This document shows, one piece after another, positions 21,701-28,571 of a stretch of DNA of 64,000 nucleotides (within the stretch, counting starts at the first letter, position 1; each line of letters starts with the position of its first letter). The notes below the pieces were generated by a model. It was given only the letters and a program-made list of their open reading frames with translations, had not been told where the DNA came from and did not search any database. Source of the DNA: Notospermus geniculatus (lineage: Eukaryota > Nemertea > Pilidiophora > Heteronemertea > Lineidae); NCBI GenBank assembly GCA_002633025.1, contig NMRB01001145.1, positions 156,317-220,316 on the forward strand, read 5' to 3'. Position numbers and translations under genes: made by a program.

Positions 21701-23870
21701 GTGTGCCAGGAAATCGCATTTCAGTCTAGGCTTCAAATTTTTCTGGAGGAGGCCCCCGACCCCTGTTCTGACCGGCACACTCGCTGAGTCCTGGGCAGAA
21801 CCCTGTTATCATTGACCAATAATAATCAATGATCAATGATCAATGATCAATGATTGATCGATCATAGGAAACAGATACAAATTCCTCTTACCATTCTCTC
21901 CGCATGTTCACATTCCACTCTCCCACCATTTCTTTTATCAATCTTCCACAACGGTGCATGGGCGGACGTAACGCAGGGGTCAACAGAGGCGATAAATGAG
22001 TGGAGAGTGTCAATAGCAAATTTGGCCCTCTCGAATGTGCTTTCACCCTCACTAGATGGTAGGACTGCAGCGACTTCATGGACTCGCAGGTTGCCAACTG
22101 TGTTCAGTTTCTTGTTTTTCTGGTACCTGTGAACAAGAGAAGATGATAGATTAAAACTTTAGAAAAAGTGGTCTTACTCCAAGGCCACTCAGCCCTCTAC
22201 TCCGAGGCTGCACAGGCTTCTACTCCAAGGCTTATCTCAGCTTTTACTCCGAGGCTGCTCAACCTTCTATTCTGAGAAGCACAGCCACCTTCTCGAGGCT
22301 CCTCAAAATGGTCAATGGTCGCCCTGTGGGGTAGGCCTACCGGCAAACAAAAGAAGGCGCTGTTCATCAACCAGATTAAAACGCAAGTGCGCATGCTTTT
22401 GTTTAGAATTCGGGAGTGGAGATGAGGTTGACATGATATCCCTTCTCCAGCTGAAATGTGGATAGCCCTTTTTCAAAATCACGTGACGTCTTTGTGCGGA
22501 GCTACGTTATTTTACTCCGAGGCTGCTCAACCTTCTATTCTGAGAAGCACAGCCACCTTCTCGAGGCTCCTCAAAATGGTCAATGGTCGCCCTGTGGGGT
22601 ACCGGCAAACAAAAGAAGGCGCTGTTCATCAACCAGATTAAAACGCAAGTGCGCATGCTTTTGTTTAGAATTCGGGAGTGGAGATGAGGTTGACATGATA
22701 TCCCTTCTCCAGCTGAAATGTGGATCCGGAATGGAGGAAAGAATTATCAAAAAAAAAGTTTGTTTATGAATGGAGGGATGCATTCCCACAATTTAGAAAT
22801 AAACGGCTACCGCTAGGCTACCTGCAGCAGCCTAGCGGTAGCCCGCGTAGCTTATGTCATTATTGATTAGGACCCATGGGAAATTCCACAGCAGCACTAA
22901 AATCCCGTCAATGAAAAAAAGTAGTTGTCGACTAAGCCAAGTCATTCACAGGCCCAAAAAGAAATATATTTCTGGATATTTATTCACTTTTTCCTGCGTG
23001 ACCTTGGAGCTTGCTTCTGATAGGCTAGGCTAGGCTACATGTTTAGATGAGATCAAACTTCGTAATTAGGTCATTGCCATGGATAATTCGCGCATGCGCA
23101 TTTTGCCGTTTTCTTTGGACCAAGCCGGAAGTCGATGTTTTAATGGCTTTCAACGNGGTGTGACGCAGCAAGTGTTCAACAAAAGGCCCATTGAGACGAT
23201 CCGGGCTAACTGTGTACTGCTACCTAAGATCGATTGCACGCCGTTTCCGATCTTTTCCGACCACCGTTGTCAACGCAACAATGATTCCCGATCTCCGTTC
23301 GGGCATTGTTGTGCGTCATCTCGAGAACGAAGTTTCGCGCATGCGCTCGGGCTGGGTCCGGAAGCAATTTCGGGATGGACATGTAAACAAACCGAAACGC
23401 GGCTAAAAACTCGATTTTGTACACGTATTACGATCACTAACATATAAAATGGTGAAAGTATGCATTGTTAAAAACTGTGGGGCACACTTTGGACAATCAA
23501 ATATCGTGCGGTTCTTAAGAATACCGGCAGAAGAGGGCCGAGGAGAAGCATGGCAACGCTGTCACTCAAAAACGTCGAGGTCATTTATTTTCGGACCCAG
23601 CCTACTGCGCATGCGGGGAGTTTCTAATTTTAGATTCCCGACTTCGGCATGATTTTTTCGCCACCCTTACTGCCTGTGGTGCCATTTATTTTTTCACCCC
23701 TGATGCCATCCTCTGACCTGAAAACATGCATCCTCTGCATATGTGCTCGCCACGGGTATCATGCTAGTGTAAACAATTCTTACTTCTTTCCACAAGCTCT
23801 GTATGCCAAGTCGTGAATTGTTTGGCAATCGACATTCCCTGGGAAGTGACTGGAGTGGAGCCCCACATCC
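3621..23870 (-). CDS. FBH1: FBH1-like (F-box DNA helicase 1) helicase core, five exons, partial
   Basis: FBH1 is a UvrD/Rep-type 3'-5' DNA helicase that restrains homologous recombination at stalled forks in the nucleus. Five minus-strand exons join in correct phase: 23870-23784, 22126-21892, 13146-12981, 5558-5431 and 3717-3621. Together they encode about 237 residues. Landmarks in order are TIHDLAYR, the YQKNKKLN block, DGYLKLYQLSKP, ILIDGAEDLTPA (motif II), ILLSQPLAKILAGDPRQQIH (motif III) and FYLTQSFRFGPEIAYVAN (motif IV). The Walker A exon and F-box are not seen, nor are motifs V-VI. They may lie upstream of 24 kb and left of position 1. Two departures stand out: the motif II glutamate is Gly, and the YTFR stretch before GA is lost. 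No stop or frameshift occurs in the five exons. It could be a functional divergent paralogue or a young pseudogene. Confidence 0.8.
4044..4254. mobile_element. TTAA-flanked MITE (AGGACCATGG ends)
   Basis: TTAA at 4040-4043 and 4255-4258 bracket aggaccatggtattgcc and the complementary ccacagtattgc-side end. A relative lies at 57595-57798. Both match a piggyBac-type target but lack coding sequence. Confidence 0.75.
4343..5187 (+). repeat. modular repeat family A (GGTCCATGGACCATGTGCTCACC ... GGTGAGCTAAAAA)
   Basis: The 5' end is a palindrome (tggtccatggacca) followed by tgctcacctg. The 3' end, agctcacgggtgagctaaaaa, contains the complement of that octamer. Between them lie modules about distance to ACCTAGGGGTATA, then CCAGCGGTTACAAAAC, then GACGACGGACG. 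The copy is interrupted by a foldback (4526-4655). This layout resembles Helitron/Helentron-derived non-autonomous elements, an inference only. Confidence 0.65.
4526..4655. mobile_element. near-perfect 130-bp palindrome inside family A copy
   Basis: Arms of about 58 bp, from aaactttggtcacatcgatc to the matching gatcgatgtgaccgaagttt, meet at the centre cctaatgagg. Part of the same sequence (cacatcgatcgctgcgctga) recurs near 4882. It is probably a foldback MITE. Confidence 0.8.
5431..5558 (-). CDS. FBH1: FBH1-like exon with helicase motif III region
   Basis: The acceptor tctctctgcag and donor gtaggg bound 128 nt. The first two bases complete an Ala codon begun by the 12981 exon. The encoded ADILLSQPLAKILAGDPRQQ matches the LSQP-GDP-QQ segment of FBH1. 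It continues IHGAVDKMAQ, lacking the Tyr-x-Phe-Arg that normally precedes GAVN, then ends FYLTQ in phase 0. Confidence 0.85.
5690..6590. repeat. direct repeats of two modules, split by a foldback
   Basis: A module of about 235 bp (gcgctttgtgaaaacc, cctgaatgct, ttatggtgggttc, cacttttcaaggtcaga) occurs at 5699-5935 and 6084-6315. A second module (tcaaatatggccgc, agccatcttgaaa, catatct) occurs at 6350-6450 and 6500-6590. Such modules form the cores of the long repeats in this genome. Confidence 0.7.
5957..6067. mobile_element. 111-bp palindromic MITE (TGGCCCCGTATTCATAA)
   Basis: The end tggccccgtattcata pairs with tatgaatacggggcca, and the inner arms (cttaagtctaagtatgatac) also pair. It sits between two copies of a 235-bp module, so it is a clean insertion. 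Confidence 0.85.
6601..8260. mobile_element. 1.66-kb TTAA-flanked non-autonomous element
   Basis: TTAA at 6597-6600 and 8261-8264 flanks AGGTGCTCTAG...CTAGAGCACCT. Symmetry extends inward through caaattgtaaacattacggt. No piggyBac transposase is visible. It contains a nested Tigger-like element (6757-7359). The remaining interior includes a GA microsatellite at 8061-8078 and otherwise shows nothing I recognise. Confidence 0.8.
6757..7359. mobile_element. Tigger/pogo-like MITE, TA target
   Basis: The termini CAGTGGAACCCCGG and CCGGGGTTCCACTG, with TA on each side, match the CAGTGGAACC ends of pogo/Tigger transposons. The 603-bp body has repeated cgaccaccccg motifs near both ends and no transposase. 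It lies inside the TTAA-flanked element. Confidence 0.85.
8264..8571. mobile_element. GGCTGGGTTTACATA MITE, copy c, interrupted
   Basis: The left part, ggctgggtttacat, and the right part, ctgccgtttacattgg, correspond to the ends of the copies at 569-662 and 11385-11481. A TA-flanked foldback (8367-8548) splits it. Confidence 0.5.
8367..8548. mobile_element. 182-bp foldback MITE (GCCCTTTTTCAAAATCACGTG)
   Basis: Long perfect arms contain cacgtgacgtctttgtgcgg and gtgacgtcac. TA lies on each side (8365-8366, 8549-8550). A single left arm of the same element is present at 22458-22507, evidence of recurrent mobility or rearrangement. Confidence 0.85.
8574..9334. repeat. interleaved foldbacks A-B-A'-B'
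   Basis: Arm A (8574-8897) is the reverse complement of arm A' (8938-9264). Arm B (8899-8936, tagaggttcttcacgtgacg) is the reverse complement of B' (9298-9335). B therefore lies in the A loop and B' lies outside A'. All arms share TGACGTCA-type palindromes and begin GAGGTTCTTCAC, which suggests related TA-target MITEs that recombined. The ORFs in it are mirror-image artefacts. Confidence 0.8.
9657..9798. mobile_element. TA-flanked MITE (GAGGATGTGC ... TTCCTC)
   Basis: The ends gagg and cctc lie next to TA at 9655-9656 and 9799-9800. The interior repeats tgacgtc and tccaacatgg as inverted pairs. It belongs to the same TGACGTCA-rich group as 8574-9334. Confidence 0.6.
9801..10455. mobile_element. 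655-bp MITE sharing a TA with its neighbour
   Basis: The left end gatgagatcaaactaggtcg and the right complement run about 42 bp with few mismatches, including gtcgtttatgacgtca. TA lies at 9799-9800 and 10456-10457. The right subterminal 110 bp recur exactly inverted at 23046-23155. Internally agcccacagaaaacggccaaa is duplicated near 10240. Confidence 0.75.
10546..10875 (+). pseudogene. decayed mariner/IS630-family transposase C-terminus
   Basis: One frame reads RRHTSRLTQNYLEE, then TQSPDLKPTDYAVWNSLSEK, then VYEGQMKSF and EEIRNSISR-KKRL. These match the H-T-x-RLTQ and SPDLNPxDYxxW landmarks of mariner-type transposases, whose third catalytic acid lies in the latter. Two stops replace tryptophans (TAG before STQSPDL, TGA before KKRL). 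The N-terminal half is missing. It is dead, and its TIRs at 9363 and 11163 identify the parent element. Confidence 0.8.
11385..11481. mobile_element. short MITE, copy b of the 569-662 unit
   Basis: It is nearly identical to 569-662, including gtaatatctacgcgtac and cgtgtatcgacacgctctat. The ends are ggcctatgtaaaccgcc and tatgtaaacccagcc. Confidence 0.6.
11482..12980. other. FBH1-like intron sequence without recognised elements
   Basis: No coding motif found. A phrase typical of the modular repeats (atcgaaatcggttcagtttt) appears at 11730-11775 and aatatggccgcc at 12560. Confidence 0.4.
12981..13146 (-). CDS. FBH1: FBH1-like exon with helicase motif II (altered Walker B)
   Basis: The acceptor ttttcttccag precedes AAC-TAT-GCA and the donor is CCTG-gtacca. 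The 166-nt exon encodes NYAKDATFIWNKMKDTKD, then MTTDGYLKLYQLSKP, then YDCILIDGAEDLTP. The DGYLKLYQLSKP block identifies FBH1 rather than other UvrD helicases. The family motif is DEAQD. Here both catalytic Glu and Gln differ (Gly and Glu). Confidence 0.85.
13297..13320 (+). repeat. isolated family A 5' end
   Basis: ggtccatggaccatgtgctc appears with no family A body behind it, only a short following gggtgaatgtccc. Either a truncated insertion or a solo terminus. Confidence 0.55.
13839..14323 (+). repeat. family A copy, left part (tandem CCACCTGGTGGCCATA modules)
   Basis: It starts with tggtccatggac and continues with three units of about 155 bp, each with gggtcaagtc, gatgattttcgggttatgcc, cacctggtggccata, and ataaaggtcatc. 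It is cut by the 4-kb TA-flanked element and resumes at 18335. Confidence 0.7.
15107..15277. other. assembly gap (171 N)
   Basis: Run of unresolved bases. Open frames across it are meaningless. Confidence 1.
16049..16366. mobile_element. 318-bp MITE (AGGCTCCCGTTCCATAGAG), TA target
   Basis: The end aggctcccgttccatagag pairs with ctctatggaacgggagcct, and acgttttc subterminal words pair too. TA lies at 16047-16048 and 16367-16368. The interior holds cacgcgtga and tcacgggtga motifs and no gene. Confidence 0.85.
17190..18060. repeat. tandem array of about 150-bp module (GTCAATTTCAGGGA, AATATGGCCGCCAGAG)
   Basis: Five to six units share gattttttgtgtgtatgttg, gaggaaggttcctttcgaaaa, gatttacaatatggccgcca, and tcttgaaatcagattccgtc. 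A similar array is nested in the Harbinger element at 30260-31170. An inverted family A tail (agctcacctggggtgagct) interrupts it at 17396. Confidence 0.8.
18065..18145. repeat. duplicated segment shared with 31165-31245
   Basis: caacataacttgaccggagg through gccacgctttgcgttgctct is nearly identical to 31165-31245. An inverted, diverged relative is near 46845. The array 17190-18060 plus this tail appears to move as one unit. Confidence 0.6.
18335..18720 (+). repeat. family A copy, right part
   Basis: It continues the 13839-14323 copy beyond the 4-kb insertion: ctaatctacatttatgcaag, gacctctgaccttcaaaagt and ccattcattt-type phrases match 20100-20650. Confidence 0.6.
18793..19318. repeat. foldback with ~150-bp arms
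   Basis: 18793-18955 (gcgataccatacagccgcgt, gaatgcagtacttttgtgag, agtcaccagatgaaatg) is inverted at 19165-19318. The spacer of about 210 bp contains gatgacgtagcgacgtcac. Arms differ by several indels. Confidence 0.75.
19600..20680 (+). repeat. family B 5' end abutting a family A-like 3' end, followed by modules
   Basis: ggctcacggttgagctaac ends at 19619 and aagaggcccatgggccttgc begins at once, followed by gctcagctgac. The body then carries the CCACCTGGTGGCCA and GACCTTGAAAAGTAGGTCAA modules also found in family A. Related modules are therefore shared between families. Confidence 0.65.
20681..21490. other. FBH1-like intron, no recognised feature
   Basis: AT-rich sequence with no exon, RNA or clear repeat that I can support. 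Confidence 0.35.
21528..21586. repeat. hairpin CCCTGGAGACGAGGTTGTCAC / inverse
   Basis: ccctggagacgaggttg pairs with caacctcatctccaggg across a short loop. A 59-bp imperfect palindrome of unknown role. Confidence 0.6.
21892..22126 (-). CDS. FBH1: FBH1-like exon (YQKNKKLNTVGNL ... AHAPLW)
   Basis: The acceptor tgttcacag and donor gtaagagg bound 235 nt. The first base completes AAG with the 23784 exon, giving GKK-YQKNKKLN. The exon encodes NLRVHEVAAVLP, RAKFAIDTLHSFIASVD and HAPLWKIDKRNG, and ends ERM in phase 0. The pattern of a YQ-KKKLN block followed by a helical stretch and a His-Pro-x-Trp site matches FBH1 orthologues. Confidence 0.85.
22241..22725. repeat. ~215-bp direct duplication separated by a half MITE
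   Basis: 22241-22457 and 22511-22725 are nearly identical (tttactccgaggctgctcaa to ctccagctgaaatgtggat). Between them (22458-22507) lies exactly one arm of the 8367-8548 foldback. The junctions suggest duplication during insertion or excision. Confidence 0.8.
22802..22846. repeat. hairpin GGCTACCGCTAGGCTACC / inverse
   Basis: cggctaccgctaggctacc folds on gcctagcggtagcccg around tgcagca. Short stable palindrome. Confidence 0.6.
23046..23155 (-). mobile_element. fragment of the 9801-10455 MITE
   Basis: It matches the right subterminal part of that element in reverse orientation without visible mismatch, from gatgagatcaaacttcgtaa to tggctttcaacg, and stops at an unresolved base. Confidence 0.85.
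23449..23652 (+). CDS. possible THAP zinc-finger N-terminus (partial)
   Basis: It begins MVKVCIVKNCGAHFGQSN and continues VRFLRIPAEEGRGEAWQRC. The Cys-x4-Cys start, the hydrophobic F-x-x-I-P step and a following Trp match the beginning of THAP DNA-binding domains (C2CH), found in host regulators and P-type transposases. The expected later Cys-x2-His is absent from this frame, so only the first part of the domain, or a first exon, is present. I cannot rule out chance. Confidence 0.4.
   Translation: MVKVCIVKNCGAHFGQSNIVRFLRIPAEEGRGEAWQRCHSKTSRSFIFGPSLLRMRGVSNFRFPTSA
23784..23870 (-). CDS. FBH1: FBH1-like exon (HFPGNVDCQTIHDLAYRACGKK)
   Basis: The acceptor tttctttcag and donor gtaagaatt bound 87 nt, phase 2 at both sides. 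It encodes DVGLHSSHFPGNVDCQTIHD, then LAYRACGK. The FP-NV-C-TIH-LAY string matches the FBH1 segment just after the Walker A and FNK region. The preceding exon is not identified. The Harbinger element at 25819-37659 lies on that side. Confidence 0.85.
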
Positions 23871-24921
23871 CTGAAAGAAACAAGAGAAGGGCATCGGAGC
23901 GATGTCAATGGTTTCCGATGAGAAGTTTACTACTCTAGAGCTAGTTATCTGTGACCTTCACCTCTGACCTTGAGAAGTATTGCGTAACTGGAACAGGGAT
24001 CCTTGATTAAACCAATAGGGGTTAATGCAGGTTTAAAAATAGTTTTCCCCTGAAATTCTGAGTAGATTTGCACTTTAGAACTGTTTGACCTTGACCTCTG
24101 ACCTTGATAAGTATTGCATAACTGGGACAGGATCCCTAATTAAACCTATCGGGGATGGTAAATTCAGGCTTCTAATTCGTTTTTTCACCTCTGACCTTCA
24201 AGGTCATTATCCTTGATAACCTAGGTGTAGGTGAAGGTTTTAGGTCTCTACCATCACCAGATTCTGACTTATGTCATGTTATCAAATTTGAATATCAAAT
24301 CTCACCACGATATCAGCAAATATCATGCGACCGAGCAGGTGCAAAAACTGAAAATTTCAGTTGCAATAACATCCGTGGATGAGCAATGATGTTGTGATAC
24401 GAGTTTCAAGTCAGTTACTGTGGCAGATCTCCCGATATGTCAAAATATCAAATTTATCATTATGATGCTGACACTGGAGAATACAAGCCTGGTGGCGACT
24501 GGGGTTCGCTATGTCGAATAAGCATGGCTGGGGAGAAGTGAGGAATTAAGCATGTGGAGGAAGTTATGACTGTAATGATGACTGCATGGATACGCCTATA
24601 ATACATGTTTTACATGCATTCCCATGCGAAATAAACGCAAGATCATTAAAATACACGATGAAAAAAACCAAAAGGTNGGAAGCCGTAAAATAAGGGTATG
24701 TATCGGTAGGCCTAGGCCTAGTCCATGATGTTCTTCTCACACCATAATCTTCTTTCCCTCTTCTTTTCAACCTCTGTCTGCAATAGGCCTTATCGCACCT
24801 AGCACATGGGAGGCCAGTCAGGCGGAAAGGGCCCAACCATCAGCGCCACCGCAGTACATTTACAATACATCGTGCAATGCAAGGGGTGCATTTTATGTAA
24901 ACATGGTAAACATTGGCCAAT

Positions 24922-25818
24922 AAAATGGTCCATGGACCATGTGCTCACCGTGTTGGACATAATAGTCTAATGACAGAGGGAGGTACATATCAGTTATGAG
25001 CAATCCGGGTCAAGTCATTCCCAAGTAGGACTTTGATGATTTTTGGGTTTATGCCACCTGGTGGCCATATTGGATGTCCGATTGGGCCGGAACTTCACAT
25101 GCACATGGAGGTCATCTGCAGAGGGCCACATAGCACATTGGAGCGCTTTGGGTCCAAGTCGTTCCTGAGTTACAGCACTTTGATGATTTTCAGGTTACGC
25201 CACCTGGCGGCCATATTGGATGTACGATCGTGTCGAAACTTCACATGCACATAAAGGTCATCTGCACGGGGCCACATAGCACATTGGAGCGCTTTGGGTT
25301 AAGGCGTTCCTGATTTACAGCACTTTGATGATTTTTGGGTTACGCCACCTGGTGGCCACGTTTGAAGTCAAANGACAAACGTAAAATCGAAATGCTCCAG
25401 GCCGTGAGTTCCAGGGTCATGATTTACGGTCAAAATTTCAAGGTCAAAACATTCTAGCTTGAGAATTTATGACGTCGATTTTCCAAGACGGCTGCCTGGT
25501 AACCACTACATTGCATTCCAATTGGACAAAAATTTGCTCTACAGTACACATAGATGATCACACCATGTTAGAATAGGGCCATATAGCCATGAAACATGCC
25601 ACTAAAATGGCTACCGGTATATTTGGAACTTGAACTCTGTGACTGTAAAAAGTAGATCAAATCAAAAACTCTTTTCGTAATGTCATGTATCCTCATTAGA
25701 TACACCTCTGACAAACAATTGGAGACAATCCAGTTAACAGTTCAGGAGTTACTAGGCTTTGAGCTTTGGTTTTGGCCACCTGGTGGCCAAGCCAAGAATC
25801 GAATCGGACTGAATCTTG
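24922..25818 (+). repeat. family A copy, left part, truncated by the Harbinger insertion
   Basis: It begins tggtccatggaccatgtgct and carries three units with cacctggtggccatattgg, then the GACCTTGAAAAGTAG-like module. It ends gaatcttg at 25818. The continuation (ttggtgtcataggtcatctg) starts at 37660. Uninterrupted, the repeat would be about 2 kb. Confidence 0.8.
25816..25818. other. target-site duplication TTG (left)
   Basis: ttg precedes the left TIR and is repeated at 37660-37662. Other copies of the host repeat read aacttggtgt with a single ttg. Confidence 0.8.
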
Positions 25819-26095
25819 TAGCGTGTTCGTTTACTTGCCTGGGCCTCCCCGGAGTAAATTTCTGAGCGACCGTCGCGCATGCTCAATAAAGCCCCATTCA
25901 CGAACGCTGTTGGGCCTCACTCGGGTAAGTTAGTATCACGTGATCAGACAAAATGGTGGCCAACGAGGCAGACGTGCTCAACCTGTCAGCAGACGACAGA
26001 CAAATTAGGCCCCTCTACATGAATTAACATTGAATTTCTTGACGATAAATAAAGGCAAGTTCATATGGCTTTAATCTAAAGAAGACGTCGATAGG

Positions 26096-26660
26096 CCCTA
26101 GGCCTATCCTAGGCCCCTATATGATATTGATAGGCCGGGTCAAGTCAAGTAGGCCTAGGCTAGGCCTACGGTAGCTAGGCCAGCATGCCTAGGCCTAGGC
26201 TATAGCATGATAGGCCTAGGCCTAGCACATATGTAGGCCTACCGTAGCATGCTAGGCCCCCCCAGGAAAAAATGAACTAGGCCTATTACCATAGGGCCTA
26301 ACCATGATGCAGATAACTGTCAGTGAAGTTCATCATGTTCATAGTTTTACTATAGGCCTAGGCCTACATTTCATGGTAAAACTAGGCCTAGGCCTATTAG
26401 GCCTAGGCTAACTTCACAGTTATTTGGCAAGCGTTCATAGTAGTTCGTAGTTCATTTTTTCCTGGGCTATTACCGGTAGCATGATTAGGCCTAGGCCCTA
26501 CCGGTACCATACCGTAGGGGCCTAGCGGACAAAGACAAAGTCGTGCATGCGTGGGAACCTAGCCTAGGCCTAGGGCCTACATCATGATCATGACATAGGC
26601 TAGGCCTACATGTCAGTACACACTTGTGGTAGCTTAGGCCTATAGGCTAGATGAACAGAA
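26096..26660. repeat. AGGCCTAGGCCTA-rich block (left)
   Basis: Dozens of overlapping aggcctaggcct palindromes with few intervening words. A matching block lies near the other end (36566-37190). Isolated copies occur elsewhere (24710, 28336). Confidence 0.8.
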
Positions 26661-27860
26661 CAGAAACTTAAATTGTTCATGGTTCCTCCATGGTTTCGTT
26701 GACATATTAATTAATTTTCTTTTCAGGGGTTGACACGATTATGACCAGGTGATACAGGGAATCATACGCCATGTCAAGTGTCGCTTCATTGCCAGCCCTG
26801 GTCTTGTGAAGGTCAGTAACACTAGAATAGAATATCCAGAGGCAAACCTAGTTCTCAAATTCATAATGGTCTATCCTATTTTCCAAGCTATGAAATTCCT
26901 TAAGACTTCATTTATCTTTACAGGATCAGTTCTACGAATACATGTTCACACAAGCCGTGACGTTGGAAGCCGTGACGTTAGACCAGAAAGATCTTTTTCC
27001 TCATCTGAGTAAAAACATTCATTAAAAGGTATGCCAGTTTCTGTTGTGAGCTGTTGTACCTGTATGTTGTTGCACACTTTAGGTTCCTTCTTGTTTAACC
27101 TGTGCTCCACTCCAGATGATGTTGGTCTGTTGTGGATGCCTGGTGACAGGATTGAAGTAGGCCTAGGCCTAGGTGCCTATGACTATTGAGTATGACATCA
27201 GAGCCAAAATAGACGTCAGCAGGCCTATACCCTGGTAGGAAGAGAAAGGGCAGTGCTCACAGCATGATAAGGTAAATAACACTGAGGAATATGATCAAGA
27301 CTTGTGGTAGCTTATAGATGAACAGAACAGAAACTTAAATTGTTCATGGTTCCTCCATGGTTCCGTTTCTGTATTGACATGTTAATTAATTTTCTTTTCA
27401 GGGGTTGACACGATTTTATGACCAGGTGATACAGGGAATCATACGCCATGTCAAGTGTCGCTTCATTGCCAGCCCTGGTCTTGTGAAGGTCAGTAACACT
27501 AGAATAGAATATCCAGAGGCAAACCTAGTTCTCAAATTCATAATGGTCTATCCTATTTTCCAAGCTATGAAATTCCTTAAGACTTCATTTATCTTTACAG
27601 GATCAGTTCTACGAATACATGTTCACACAAGCCGTGACGTTAGACCAGAAAGATCTTTTTCCTCATCTGAGTAAAAACATTCATTAAAAGGTATGCCAGT
27701 TTCTGTTGTGAGCTGTTGTACCTGTATGTTGTTGCACACGTTAGGTTCCTTCTTGTTTAAGGGAAGGGTCATGGTACCCAAGGCCAGGGAAGGAGATAGC
27801 TCTAAGCTGTGCTCCACTCGAGTTGATGTTGGTCTGTTGTGGATGCATGGTGACAGGATT
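26623..27860 (+). repeat. tandem duplication carrying Pelota exons
   Basis: 26623-27155 and 27299-27860 are near-identical copies (acttgtggtagctta to gttggtctgttgtggatgc). Each holds the same two Pelota-like exons. Copy 1 lost two bases in exon 1 and has a 15-base duplication in exon 2. Confidence 0.85.
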
Positions 27861-28042
27861 ATGTAATTTTTGGCGTAAAGAGCATCAGGTAACACTTGAC
27901 TGTTAAATCGTTCTCTTTCAGAAGTTCTATGCGATGGAGCAGTCCAAGGCAAACCAGCCGATACCAAGGCTTCCACTGATGTGTAGGCATTAGATGACTT
28001 TTATGTGATGTTGCAGAATGATCCTAAGAGAGCATTTTACAG
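26727..28042 (+). pseudogene. PELO: Pelota (Dom34) gene fragment with introns, duplicated and broken
   Basis: Pelota rescues stalled ribosomes with Hbs1. Exon-like segments with good splice sites are 27402-27488, 27601-27690 and 27922-28042; a duplicate of the first two is at 26727-26811 and 26924-27028. They encode LTRFYDQVIQGIIRHVKCRF, IASPGLVK-DQFYEYMFTQAV, and, in one frame of the third, ADTKASTDV-stop-ALDDFYVMLQ and NDPKRAFYR. These are central-domain Pelota landmarks (FYDQV-Q-I-RHV, ASPGF, QF-YM-QAV, ALDDFY-ML, RAFYG). Breaks: a 2-base loss in the first duplicate, TAA after LSKNIH in both, and TAG before ALDDFY. Introns survive, so this is captured genomic DNA, not a retrocopy. Confidence 0.8.
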
Positions 28043-28571
28043 GTAAGTGGTGGAGGAAATCTAGGGATCTGTACTCTGGGAACAGGTAGGAGGTTGATGA
28101 AAACTGGAGGAAGGCCTTTTCTCAGAGTGCAGGGGGATCACCACCACCGTATTGGCGCCTTTCACCGCTGAGTCGATATACATGGCCTAATGAATGGCCA
28201 GATGGCCGAGTTTGTCTCCAAAATTTTTCAGCTGAGGTGAACACTAGGCATGTTAGGATGCTAGGCTAGGCATAATCATGTTTAGAATCAAATAAATTTA
28301 CCATTAGGCGTAGGCATGTACCAATGTATATAGCTAGGCCTAGGCCTGATCTTTTTAAACAACTTGTATTTTTTCCCCTCAGCCTAGGCCCTACCCCGGC
28401 AGGTCAAGGGCCAGGTCTATGCCTAGGCATATGCCTAATGTGAATCAAAATCTGTTGCACCGTAAATATTTAGGCCCTATGCCTAATTCTATTTTACCCT
28501 TCAGGGGTCTAGGCCTGCTGATCAATAAAATAACTTTATTTCTATTTCTATTTATGATCACAGATGAATGA

